Position numbers and translations under genes: made by a program. The notes beneath the pieces are model-generated. The model did no database searches. It worked only from the letters and a program-made list of their open reading frames with translations, and was not told where the DNA came from. 64,000 nt of DNA, taken from Pseudomonadota bacterium. Lineage in GTDB: Bacteria > Pseudomonadota > Alphaproteobacteria > Rhizobiales > Rhizobiaceae. This document shows positions 53,582 through 61,955 of the stretch, in pieces. The first letter of the stretch is position 1. Each line of letters opens with the position of its first letter. Location: positions 1-64,000 of the forward strand of contig JAEZXX010000073.1 of NCBI GenBank assembly GCA_023419535.1, in the 5' to 3' direction.

Positions 53582-53933
53582 GCGTCGCAACTCCGGATCG
53601 CGCCGGACCGGCCCGGCGCCGTCGTTGGAAGTAGGGCGCCACCGGCGGAAGGACCATCCGTGCTCCTCGTCGGACGCGTTCCCCGATGACAAAGGATCGA
53701 GGCGCTCGACCAGCCCCCTTCTCCCGCTTGTGGGAGAAGGTCCCGGCAGGGGGATGAGGGCTTCATGGAGCGCCGCAGCGGCCTTCCCCGCAGGCGCCCC
53801 GGTTTCGGTCCCGCCCGGCCGGTGCGTCGCGCCGACCGTTCTCTCACGCGTACGGGAAAGATGGGTCACGCGTTCCCGTCTCGTCCGTCAGCGGGGAGCG
53901 GCCGACGGACCTCGGCGTCCGTTCGGGCCGTTC
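53582..53933. other. Intergenic region with a REP-like hairpin
   Basis: 352 bases between the HdeD gene and the first methyltransferase gene, which share a strand. No credible gene is present. The notable content is the hairpin at 53714-53753; the rest is GC-rich sequence without clear promoter boxes. Confidence 0.45.
53714..53753. repeat. REP-like extragenic palindrome
   Basis: CCTTCTCCC and GGGAGAAGG form a perfect 9-bp stem with a 6-base loop, flanked by an outer CCCCC/GGGGG pair. GATGAGGGC follows immediately. This arrangement matches the extragenic repeats I know from many Hyphomicrobiales and other alphaproteobacterial genomes. It is the only copy seen in this window. Confidence 0.6.
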
Positions 53934-54554
53934 TTATCCTTTCGCTGCCTCGTCCGCGCGGCGGTAGACCCAGACGCGCGCCGGGGGCAGATTCGCCCAG
54001 ACCACCTGGGAGGACGACACCTGGTAGCGCTCTGGATCGGGGCGGATCGGGGGCGTCCAGTAATAGGAGAGCTGCGTCAGGTTCCCGCCGGGGGCGATCC
54101 GCTCGAAATAGTGGTCGAGGAGCGCCCGACGCCGCTCCATCGGGAAGCGGATGATCGGAATGGCGAGGAGCACGGTGGCGAAACGCTGGTCCTCGCGGCC
54201 CGCCAGGGTCTGCGTCAGGTCCAGCCCATCGCCGCAGATGATGTCGACGCCAGGAAAGCGCTGGACGAGGGCCTTTGCGAACTGCGGATCGTACTCGATC
54301 GAGGTGATGCGGCGCGGCTCGATGCCGGCGCGTAGAAGGGCCCGCGTCACGTCGCCGAGCCCTGCGCCCAGCTCCAGGATCGGCCCGTCGAGCCCGGTCG
54401 TGGAGCGGGCGACCATTTCGTCGCAATAGCGCGGGGACGAGGCGGCGATGGCGCCCATCTTCCCCGGATTGCGAACCCACGTGCCCAGGAACTTGACCCA
54501 GTCGCCCTTGCGCTGGCCGTCTCCGTTGTCCGTCATCCGCTTGGCCTCGGCCAT
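53934..54554 (-). CDS. SAM-dependent methyltransferase, phospholipid N-methyltransferase-like
   Basis: A 206-residue class I methyltransferase. The SAM loop is ILELGAGLGDVTRALL near residue 60, followed by ITSIEYDPQFA. The N-terminus FLGTWVRNPGKMGAIAASS and the end NLPPARVWVYRR match the neighbouring paralogue and the PmtA group, which methylates phosphatidylethanolamine towards phosphatidylcholine. ATG at 54554 has GAGGAG 10 bases upstream. It lies 53 bases after its paralogue; both are downstream of dnaJ on one strand. Confidence 0.82.
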   Translation of the reverse strand: MAEAKRMTDNGDGQRKGDWVKFLGTWVRNPGKMGAIAASSPRYCDEMVARSTTGLDGPILELGAGLGDVTRALLRAGIEPRRITSIEYDPQFAKALVQRFPGVDIICGDGLDLTQTLAGREDQRFATVLLAIPIIRFPMERRRALLDHYFERIAPGGNLTQLSYYWTPPIRPDPERYQVSSSQVVWANLPPARVWVYRRADEAAKG

Positions 54555-54607
54555 CTCGACGCGTCTCCTCAAGCTTTCGGTGGGTCGTTCGAGGCGCGCG
54601 GTCGCGC

Positions 54608-55222
54608 TCAGGGCCGCAGGCGCCGGTAGACGAGGACGCGGGCGGGCGGCAGGTTCATCTTCACCCAGGGCGCGATCTCCACGCGCGCGCCCAGGCGCTC
54701 GGCCCTCACGGGCAGCGTCGGCGAATAGGTGAACTGGATGAAGGGCGCCCCGACCGGCATGCGGGCCAGATGGTTGCGCAGCGCCGCCTCGCGCTCCGCC
54801 TCGCCGCGAGCCATCAGGGGCAGGCTGGACACCACGGCGGCGATCGGCCGCCCCGCCAGCGCCCGCTCGAAGGCCTCGCCCGGCTCGTAGGCGTCGCCTT
54901 CGACGATCGTCGCGCCCTTGAAGCGACGTGCGAGAAGCAGGCAGAAGTCCGGCGAATATTCCAGAAGGACCAGACGGTCGGCCGCGATCCCGCGGTCGAG
55001 GATCGCCTGCGTCATCACCCCGGTGCCGGGACCGAGTTCCACCACGACCGCCTCCGGCGCCAGGGGCTCCGGCACGTGTTCCGCCATCGCTCTGGCCAGG
55101 GCCTTGGAGGAGGGAAAGACCGCACCGACCTTCAGGGGATCGCGCAACCAGCTCCGCAGGAAGCTGCCCTGCGATCCACGCTCGGGGGACGCTTCGGGGC
55201 GGACGCGGGGTCGAAGCGGCAT
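54608..55222 (-). CDS. SAM-dependent methyltransferase, PmtA-like phospholipid N-methyltransferase
   Basis: A 204-residue methyltransferase. The N-terminal FLRSWLRDPLKVGAVFPSSKALA, marked by RDPLKVGAVFPSS, and SAM motif VVELGPGTGVMTQAIL fit PmtA closely. VLLEYSPDFC and the end MNLPPARVLVYRR are shared with the next gene. The likely role is phosphatidylcholine formation by stepwise methylation of phosphatidylethanolamine. ATG at 55222 has AGGAG 5 bases upstream. Location next to dnaJ agrees with the gene order I know for pmtA in Hyphomicrobiales. Confidence 0.84.
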   Translation of the reverse strand: MPLRPRVRPEASPERGSQGSFLRSWLRDPLKVGAVFPSSKALARAMAEHVPEPLAPEAVVVELGPGTGVMTQAILDRGIAADRLVLLEYSPDFCLLLARRFKGATIVEGDAYEPGEAFERALAGRPIAAVVSSLPLMARGEAEREAALRNHLARMPVGAPFIQFTYSPTLPVRAERLGARVEIAPWVKMNLPPARVLVYRRLRP

Positions 55223-55318
55223 CCGTTCTCCTCTCGGACGGACCGGCGCGATGCCGATACCTGAGTTCCTCACCTCGGTCCCCCGGGCGGGCCGGGTCGC
55301 CTGTCCCTTATGCCCGCA

Positions 55319-56467
55319 TCAGGCCCGCGTGTCTCCGAGACCTTCGAAGAACTCGCGCATCCGTGATAGAAAACCCGCCGATTGGGGCGAATTGTCGGAG
55401 GAGGAGATTTCCTCGAACTCCTCCAGCAGCTCGCGCTGGCGGCGCGACAGGTTCTGCGGCGTCTCGATCGACACCTGGATGAACAGGTCGCCCGTCTGGG
55501 CCGAGCGCAGGACGGGCATGCCCTTGCCGCGCACGCGGAACTGCTTGCCGGACTGCGTTCCCTCCGGAACCTTCACGCGCGTCGACAGCCCGTCGAGCGT
55601 CGAGACCTCGAACTGCCCGCCGAGCGCGGCGGTGGTCATCGAGATCGGCACCTTGGCGAAGAGGTCGGCGCCGTCCCGCTGGAAGAACTCGTGGGGGCGC
55701 ACCGACAGGAAGATGTAGAGATCGCCCGCCGGCCCGCCGCGCAGCCCCGCCTCGCCTTCGCCCGCAAGGCGGATGCGCGTGCCGTCCTCGATGCCGGCCG
55801 GGATGTTGACCGAAAGGTTGCGCTCCTCGGGCAGGCGGCCGTCGCCGCCGCACTTGTCGCACGGGTCGGTGATCGTCTCGCCGCGGCCCTGGCAGGTCGG
55901 ACAGGTGCGCTCGACGGCGAAGAACCCTTGCGCCGCGCGGATGCGCCCGGCGCCGCCGCAGGTGGCGCAGGTGCGGGCCGCCGTTCCGGCCTTGGCGCCG
56001 GTGCCCGTGCAGGCGTCGCACTGGATCGTCGTCGGCACGCGGATCTCGGCGGTCTTGCCGGCGAACGCCTCCTCCAGCCCGATCTCCATGTTGTAGCGCA
56101 GGTCCGAGCCGCGCTCGCGGCCCGACGCCCCTTGGGGGCGCCCGCGCCGCTGGCCCATCATCTCGCCGAAGATGTCGTCGAAGATGTCGGCCATGGAGGA
56201 GGAGAAGTCGCCGCGGAAGCCGCCGCCACCGCCGCCGTTCTGGAAGGCGGCATGGCCGAACCGGTCGTAGGCCGCCCGCTTCTGCGGGTCCTTCAGGACT
56301 TCGTAGGCCTCGCCGATTTCCTTGAACCGGCGCTCGGCCTCCGTGTCGCCGGGGTTCCGGTCGGGATGATACTGCATCGCGAGCTTGCGGAAGGAAGCCT
56401 TGAGGGTCTTCTCGTCGCAGGTCTTCGCGACGCCGAGGACTTCGTAATAGTCGACCTTGACGGACAA
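55319..56467 (-). CDS. dnaJ: Chaperone protein DnaJ
   Basis: A 382-residue Hsp40 partner of DnaK. The J domain at the start has the HPD triad in MQYHPDRNPG near residue 33. A glycine-rich linker (NGGGGGGF) follows, then four zinc-finger repeats CDACTGTG, CATCGGAG, CPTCQGRG and CDKCGGDG near residues 155-215. The peptide-binding C-terminal domains complete it. The start is TTG at 56467 (LSVKVDYYEVLG), because no ATG or GTG fits; AAGAG lies just upstream. dnaK is not in the window. Divergent from the MltB-like gene. Confidence 0.95.
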   Translation of the reverse strand: MSVKVDYYEVLGVAKTCDEKTLKASFRKLAMQYHPDRNPGDTEAERRFKEIGEAYEVLKDPQKRAAYDRFGHAAFQNGGGGGGFRGDFSSSMADIFDDIFGEMMGQRRGRPQGASGRERGSDLRYNMEIGLEEAFAGKTAEIRVPTTIQCDACTGTGAKAGTAARTCATCGGAGRIRAAQGFFAVERTCPTCQGRGETITDPCDKCGGDGRLPEERNLSVNIPAGIEDGTRIRLAGEGEAGLRGGPAGDLYIFLSVRPHEFFQRDGADLFAKVPISMTTAALGGQFEVSTLDGLSTRVKVPEGTQSGKQFRVRGKGMPVLRSAQTGDLFIQVSIETPQNLSRRQRELLEEFEEISSSDNSPQSAGFLSRMREFFEGLGDTRA

Positions 56468-56675
56468 AGCTCTTGGCTCTCGGCGGTTCGATTTCAGACG
56501 TCGGCGAAGGCGGCGGACCTGTCGGCCCGCAAGAATTGTTGCCGATCTGCGAAGACCGGACCTCGCCCGATATGGGCACGTGGCCCCGCCGTTACCATAG
56601 GGCTCGCCGGAGCGGAAGATCGGCCCGTCCCGGCCACAGGCCCGACACAAGTCTCGCCCCTATGCTTTCGCCGGG

Positions 56676-57926
56676 ATGGTTCTCACGGCGGGGCTTTGCA
56701 GGATGCGGATGTGGTTGACGGCGCTGTGCGTGGCGCTTGCGCTGACCGGAGCGAAGGGCGCATCGGCCCAGGGTGTGGAGGCCGGTTTCCGGCCGTTCCT
56801 TGAGAGCGAGATCTGGCCGCAGGCGCGGGCGCAGGGCGTGTCGCGTTCGACCTTCGACGCCGCGCTCGGGACCGTGCGCCCGAATCTGCGCCTGCCCGAT
56901 CTCGTCCTGCCCGGCCAAGCGGCGGGCGTTTCGGAGAACCAGCATCAGGCCGAGTTCCAGAGCCCGCACGCCTATTTCAATTCCATCGGCGGCGTCGTCT
57001 CGCGCGGGCGCTCGCTGCTCCAAGAGCATGCCGGTCTCCTGCAGCGGATCGAGCAGCGCTACGGCGTGCCGGGGCCGATCGTCGTCGCGGTCTGGGGCCG
57101 GGAATCGGCCTTCGGCTCGGCCTCGATCCCGCACGACGCCTTCGAGGTGCTGGCGACCAAGGCCTATCTGGCGCGAAGGCGCGAGATGTTCGCCGCCGAG
57201 CTGATCGCGGCCCTGCGGATCGTGGAAGAGGGTCACAAGGCGCCTGCGCAGATGAAATCCTCGTGGGCGGGCGCGCTCGGCCAGCCGCAGTTCATGCCGA
57301 CGAAGTTCCTCGAGCTCGCGGTGGACTTCGACGGTGACGGACGCAAGGACATCTGGAACTCGGTCCCCGACACCCTGGCCTCGATCGCCAACTATCTGCG
57401 CCAGTCGGGCTGGGTGCCAGGACGCGACTGGGGCTTCGAGGCGAACGTGCCAGACAACGTCTCCTGCACGCTGGAGGGGCCTGACCAGGGTCGGCCGATC
57501 TCCCAGTTCGTCGGTTCGGGCGTCACCCGCGTCTCGGGCCGCCCCTTCCCCGCGAACGAGGCGAACGCGCAAGGATTCCTCCTGATGCCCGCGGGCCGCT
57601 ACGGACCGGCCTTCGTCGCCACGCCGAACTTCTACGTCATCAAGGAATACAACAACTCCGACCTCTACGCGCTCTTCATCGGCCATGCGGCCGACCGGAT
57701 GCGAGGCGGCGGCGCCTTCCAGGGCGACTGGGCGCGGGTGGACGGACTGACGCGCGGCGACGTCGCACGCATGCAGGATCGGCTGGTGGCGAGAGGCAAC
57801 GACGTCGGCGGCGTGGACGGGCTGCCCGGCTTCAAGACCCGACGGTCGATCGGGGCGTTCCAGGAGGCGTCCGGCGTCCCCGCGACCTGCTGGCCGAGCC
57901 GCGAGTTGAAGAACCGGCTCGGCTGA
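56676..57926 (+). CDS. Lytic murein transglycosylase, MltB (GH103) type
   Basis: A 416-residue exported enzyme. A signal peptide (MWLTALCVALALTGAKGASA) ends near residue 32. The GH103 domain spans about 40-330, with the catalytic glutamate in AVWGRESAFGS near 147 and the SWAGALGQPQFMPTKF motif near 200. A C-terminal peptidoglycan-binding domain (about 345-410) has VGGVDGLPGFKTRRSIGAFQ. It cleaves the glycan chain, forming 1,6-anhydro ends. In-frame ATGs at 56703 and 56709 are alternative starts. Convergent with the protease gene, 4 bases apart. Confidence 0.92.
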   Translation: MVLTAGLCRMRMWLTALCVALALTGAKGASAQGVEAGFRPFLESEIWPQARAQGVSRSTFDAALGTVRPNLRLPDLVLPGQAAGVSENQHQAEFQSPHAYFNSIGGVVSRGRSLLQEHAGLLQRIEQRYGVPGPIVVAVWGRESAFGSASIPHDAFEVLATKAYLARRREMFAAELIAALRIVEEGHKAPAQMKSSWAGALGQPQFMPTKFLELAVDFDGDGRKDIWNSVPDTLASIANYLRQSGWVPGRDWGFEANVPDNVSCTLEGPDQGRPISQFVGSGVTRVSGRPFPANEANAQGFLLMPAGRYGPAFVATPNFYVIKEYNNSDLYALFIGHAADRMRGGGAFQGDWARVDGLTRGDVARMQDRLVARGNDVGGVDGLPGFKTRRSIGAFQEASGVPATCWPSRELKNRLG

Positions 57927-57930
57927 GGCG

Positions 57931-59433
57931 TCAGCGGGTGCCGAGGCAGACGATGGGCAGGATCGAATCCTGGACGTTTGCGGTCGCGTCCGGCACGCTC
58001 TGGAGGTCGAGGGTCTCGTCGGCGACGCGGTAGTCGATGTCGCTCGCCTTCAGGAACCGCGTCGCGGCGTCCGGACGGATGGCGAAGTTGATCGACTGCG
58101 GAATGTCGCCCGTGAGGTCCGCGACGGCGACCGCGTTGAGCTTGGCCGTCACCACGCCGACGACGCGCCCGGCGAGGTCGATGACCGGGCCGCCCGAATT
58201 GCCGGGCTGAACGGCGGCCGAGATCTGGATGTAGTTCGGGTCGTTCATCAGGCCGAGGAGCGAGGAGATGTTGCCGCGCGTCACGTTCAGCGAGTCGGCG
58301 AGGATCGAGCGCAGCGGGTAGCCGAGGGCGAGGATGTCCTCGCCCAGGCGCGGCTTGCCCTCGACGATCGCCAGCGGCTCGCCGAGATCGGCGCCGTCGA
58401 TCTTCACCAGCGCCAGATCGTTCTCCTCGTCGACCAGAACCTGCGAGGCCGCGCCGAACTCGCCGACGAGGACGGTCTTGCAGGCGTTGGCGACATGCGC
58501 GTTGGTCATCAGCCAGCCGTCGCTCGACACGACGAAGCCGGTGCCCGAGCCGTCGAAGCCGGGCGAGGCCTCCTGCTCCCGCGTCTCGCCCGGAACCGCA
58601 CGCACGCCGGCCATCTCGGGGCCGGAGAAGGCGAGGGAGAAGGAATCGTCGGGGCGAAGACCCGCGACGAGCCCGCCGTCCATCGGCAGCGCGAAGGGCT
58701 CGAACGAGTTCGAGGCGACGGCGATATAGGGGGCGAAATGCTTCGCGAGCTCGGGCGCGTAGGACACGGAGAAGCCGCGCAGGTCCTCGCCCTCGCCGTC
58801 GAAGCGGATGTAGAAGTCGCGCCCGTCCTCGCGGCCGGTGAGGATGAAGTGGTCGCCGACGAAGTCCGCACGCTCGACGAATTTCGCGGCGCTCTCCTCC
58901 GACAGGATCTCGAAGATGTCGGGAAGGCTGTAGCCCTCCTCGTTGAAGCGAACGGTCTCGATCTCGACGCGCCCGTCCGGCGAACGCCACATCGATCCGA
59001 CCTCGGTGCGGCCGACCGATGTCACCTCGCCGAGCGGGAGGCCGAGGCGGACGCCGGTGTTGCTGTCCTCGACCCATTCGAAGCCGACGGCCTCCACCGC
59101 CAGATCGCTGGCGGCGACGAGCGACTGGAGGAACCGCTCGTTCATCACGCCATCGGCGGCGAATCCGTGGCGGGCCTGGAAGCCGCGGATGGCCTCCAGC
59201 GTCTGCGGACCGACGCGTCCGTCGAAGCGGCCGTCATAGTCGCCCGTCCAGGCGAGGCGCATCTGCAGCCCCTGGCGGAATTCGACGTCGGTGTTGTCGT
59301 TGTATGCGGAAGCGAGGTCGGACGTCTCGGACATGGTCGCCGCATGCGCCGGCGCGACGACGGAGATCGACGTGGCCGCCGCAGCCGCGAACACGACGGA
59401 GGCGGCCAGAACTGCCTTCAGCGAACGCCCCAT
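57931..59433 (-). CDS. Exported trypsin-like serine protease with peptidoglycan-binding domain
   Basis: A 500-residue protein. A signal peptide ends near residue 31 (VVAPAHA). A peptidoglycan-binding domain 1 follows at about 50-105, with WTGDYDGRFDGRVGPQTLEAIRGFQ (marked by GRVGPQTLEAIRGFQ). A middle domain of unknown type spans about 110-270, and a trypsin fold spans about 275-475. The triad is His in NAHVAN near 312, Asp in NDLALV near 341, and Ser in PGNSGGPV near 411. ATG 59433 has GGAG only 3 bases upstream. It likely works at the cell wall. Convergent with MltB-like. Confidence 0.88.
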   Translation of the reverse strand: MGRSLKAVLAASVVFAAAAATSISVVAPAHAATMSETSDLASAYNDNTDVEFRQGLQMRLAWTGDYDGRFDGRVGPQTLEAIRGFQARHGFAADGVMNERFLQSLVAASDLAVEAVGFEWVEDSNTGVRLGLPLGEVTSVGRTEVGSMWRSPDGRVEIETVRFNEEGYSLPDIFEILSEESAAKFVERADFVGDHFILTGREDGRDFYIRFDGEGEDLRGFSVSYAPELAKHFAPYIAVASNSFEPFALPMDGGLVAGLRPDDSFSLAFSGPEMAGVRAVPGETREQEASPGFDGSGTGFVVSSDGWLMTNAHVANACKTVLVGEFGAASQVLVDEENDLALVKIDGADLGEPLAIVEGKPRLGEDILALGYPLRSILADSLNVTRGNISSLLGLMNDPNYIQISAAVQPGNSGGPVIDLAGRVVGVVTAKLNAVAVADLTGDIPQSINFAIRPDAATRFLKASDIDYRVADETLDLQSVPDATANVQDSILPIVCLGTR

Positions 59434-59663
59434 GATCTCCGAGCCCCTTCCAGTCTTTCGACGCAAGAGGAACGCGGGATCGACGATTTCGATCCATGCC
59501 ATGTTAAGGCTTTGTCAAGAGGTTACGTGCAGCGATCGCCTTTGAATGAAATTTTCCTGTGGGGAGCGTCTTCGGGCGCGGCCCATCATCGATGATCCGG
59601 GGCGTCGAGTGCCCTCGCGGACCCCGAGTTGACCGGTCCGCGCGGCCGGATTACCTCACCGTC

Positions 59664-60179
59664 ATGACGATCAAGCCGCTCATCATCCTCCCCGATCCGA
59701 TCCTTCGTCAGGTTTCCGCGCCGCTGGAGCGTGTCGACGACGCCGTGCGCGCCCTCGCCGACGACATGCTGGAGACGATGTACGACGCGCCGGGCATCGG
59801 GCTCGCCGGCATCCAGATCGGCGAGCCGCTGCGCATCGTCACGATCGACCTCTCCAAGGAGGACGAGGAGAAGCGGCCCCAGGTGTTCCTCAATCCGGAG
59901 ATCGTCCGGCGCTCGGACGACGCCTCGGTCTACGAGGAGGGGTGCCTGTCGATCCCGGACTATTACGCCGAGGTCGAGCGCCCCGCGACGATCACGGTCC
60001 GCTATCTCGACCTCAGCGGCGAGAGCCGGGAGATCGAGGCCGATGGACTCCTCGCCACCTGCCTGCAGCACGAGATCGACCATCTCGACGGCGTGCTCTT
60101 CATCGACCACATCTCCAAGCTGAAGCGCGAGATGGTGGTGAAGAAGTTCACCAAGGCGGCCAAGAGGGCGGTGGCCTGA
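59664..60179 (+). CDS. def: Peptide deformylase
   Basis: A 171-residue metalloenzyme that removes the formyl group from nascent proteins. Motif 1 reads GIGLAGIQIG, where the usual second alanine is glycine. Motif 2 EEGCLSIPDYYAEV has the metal cysteine, and motif 3 QHEIDHLDGVLF has the two histidines and the glutamate. ATG at 59664 (MTIKPLIILPDP) is the family N-terminus. fmt starts 34 bases downstream, then truA, so def-fmt-truA forms an operon. Confidence 0.95.
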   Translation: MTIKPLIILPDPILRQVSAPLERVDDAVRALADDMLETMYDAPGIGLAGIQIGEPLRIVTIDLSKEDEEKRPQVFLNPEIVRRSDDASVYEEGCLSIPDYYAEVERPATITVRYLDLSGESREIEADGLLATCLQHEIDHLDGVLFIDHISKLKREMVVKKFTKAAKRAVA

Positions 60180-60213
60180 TCCCTTCCGCCGCGATCGCAT
60201 CGAAGGGCGGGCG

Positions 60214-61167
60214 ATGAGCCTCAAAATCGTCTTCATGGGCACGCCGGCCTTCTCGGTGCCGACGCTCGACGCTATGGCCGCGGCCGGTCACGAGATCGTC
60301 TGCGCCTACACCCAGCCGCCGCGCCCGGCGGGCCGGCGCGGCCTGTCGCCGACGCCCTCGCCCGTCGCGGGCCGCGCCAGCGAACTCGGGATCGAGGTCC
60401 GCCATCCCTTGTCGCTGAAGGGGGCGGACGAGCAGGCGGCCTTCGGGGCGCTCGGCGGCGACCTCGCCATCGTCGTCGCCTACGGCCTGCTGCTGCCCAG
60501 GCCCATCCTCGAGGCGCCCCGCTTCGGCGCGCTGAACGGCCACGCCTCGCTGCTGCCCCGCTGGCGGGGCGCTGCGCCCATCCAGCGCGCGATCGAGGCG
60601 GGGGACGCGGAGACGGGCGTCATGGTCATGCGGATGGAGGAGGGGCTCGACACCGGACCCGTCGCGGTGACGCGGCGGACGGCGATCGGCCTGGCGGAGA
60701 CGGCGGGCGATCTGCACGACCGGCTCTCGATTCTGTGCGCGCAGGGCATGGTCGAGGCGCTGGCCCGGCTGGAGGCCGGGACGCTCGCCTTCGAGACCCA
60801 GGAAGCGATCGCGCAGCGGACGGGCCGCGAAACGCTCTATGCCCGCAAGATCGACAAGGCCGAGGCACGGATCGACTTCTCGGACGATGCCGCGCGCATC
60901 GCGGCGCGGATCAACGCCTTCTCGCCCTTTCCCGGCGCCTGGACGCAGATGGATTTCGGCGCCGGGCCCGAGAGGGTGAAGCTGCTGCGCGCCGCCGTCG
61001 CCGATGGTTCCGGCGAGCCGGGCGCCCCGCTCGACGGCGGGCGCCTCATCGCCTGCGGGACGGGCGCCGTCAGGCTCCTCGAACTCCAGCGGGCCGGCGG
61101 CAAGGCGATGGACGCCGGCACCTTCTTCCGCGGCAGCGCGCTCGCCTCGCACGCCCCGGTCGGCTGA
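60214..61167 (+). CDS. fmt: Methionyl-tRNA formyltransferase
   Basis: A 317-residue enzyme that formylates initiator Met-tRNA with 10-formyltetrahydrofolate. The N-terminal KIVFMGTPAFSVPTL, the catalytic region with NGHASLLPRWRGAAPIQRAI (marked by SLLPRWRGAAPI) and the DTGPVA segment are present. The C-terminal OB-fold tRNA-binding domain spans about 205-310. It is encoded between def, which reverses its action, and truA, whose start shares one base with its stop (TGATG). Confidence 0.96.
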   Translation: MSLKIVFMGTPAFSVPTLDAMAAAGHEIVCAYTQPPRPAGRRGLSPTPSPVAGRASELGIEVRHPLSLKGADEQAAFGALGGDLAIVVAYGLLLPRPILEAPRFGALNGHASLLPRWRGAAPIQRAIEAGDAETGVMVMRMEEGLDTGPVAVTRRTAIGLAETAGDLHDRLSILCAQGMVEALARLEAGTLAFETQEAIAQRTGRETLYARKIDKAEARIDFSDDAARIAARINAFSPFPGAWTQMDFGAGPERVKLLRAAVADGSGEPGAPLDGGRLIACGTGAVRLLELQRAGGKAMDAGTFFRGSALASHAPVG

Positions 61168-61955
61168 TGCCGCGCTACAAGCTCACCGTCGAGTACGACG
61201 GCGCGCCCTATTGCGGCTGGCAACGCCAGGCGAACGGCCTTTCGGTGCAGGGCGCGCTGGAGATCGCGCTCGCCGATTTCGCGGGCCAGCCGGTCACCGT
61301 CTTCGGCGCGGGCCGCACGGATGCCGGGGTTCACGCCACGGGGCAGGTGGCCCATGTCGACCTCCCGCAGGAGCGACGCGACGGGACGGTGCGCGATGCG
61401 CTGAACGCGCGGCTGCGCGAGGCGGGCGGCGTCGCGATCCTGTCCGCCGAGCGGGTGCCGGACGATTTCGACGCGCGTTTCTCGGCGAGAAAGCGGCATT
61501 ATCTCTACCGCATCCTCAATCGCCGCCCGCCGCCGACACTGCTCAAGGGCAAGGTCTGGTGGTGCTGGCGCCGGCTCGACGTCGGGGCGATGCACGAGGC
61601 CGCGCAGCGGCTTCTGGGCACGCACGACTTCACCACCTTCCGCTCCACCCACTGCCAGGCCAAGAACCCGGTGCGCACGCTGGAGCGACTGGACGTCGTC
61701 GCCTCGGGCGACGAGGTCCACATCCGCGCCTCGGCCCAGTCCTTCCTGCACAACCAGATTCGCTCGCTGGCGGGCTCGCTCAAGCTCGTCGGCGAGCATC
61801 GCTGGAGTGCCGACGACCTCGTCGCGGCCTTGGCGGCGAAGGACCGCAAGCGCTGCGGCCCCGTGGCCCCGCCGGACGGGCTGTATCTGACGAAGGTCGA
61901 CTACGCCGGGGCGCCGTCCGCGGAGGCGAACCACCGGACGACGAAGTCCTCGTAG
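61167..61955 (+). CDS. truA: tRNA pseudouridine(38-40) synthase TruA
   Basis: A 262-residue synthase that modifies positions 38-40 of the anticodon stem. The catalytic aspartate is in GAGRTDAGVHATGQV near residue 52. FSARKRHYLYRI and the C-terminal SFLHNQIRSLAGSL motif follow the family order. It is coupled to fmt by a one-base overlap. Its last 55 bases overlap the end of the convergent dapE; both protein ends look intact, so the overlap is real. Confidence 0.95.
   Translation: MPRYKLTVEYDGAPYCGWQRQANGLSVQGALEIALADFAGQPVTVFGAGRTDAGVHATGQVAHVDLPQERRDGTVRDALNARLREAGGVAILSAERVPDDFDARFSARKRHYLYRILNRRPPPTLLKGKVWWCWRRLDVGAMHEAAQRLLGTHDFTTFRSTHCQAKNPVRTLERLDVVASGDEVHIRASAQSFLHNQIRSLAGSLKLVGEHRWSADDLVAALAAKDRKRCGPVAPPDGLYLTKVDYAGAPSAEANHRTTKSS

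Noticed and set aside
53714..53769. Hairpin considered as a CRISPR repeat.
   Set aside because: Only one copy is present and there are no regularly spaced repeats. No cas gene occurs in the window.
59490..59518. TTGACA on the reverse strand at 59518-59513 as the promoter of the serine protease gene.
   Set aside because: The -35 match is perfect, but at 16-18 bases spacing no acceptable -10 box is found (GGATCG or similar), so it was not listed as a feature.
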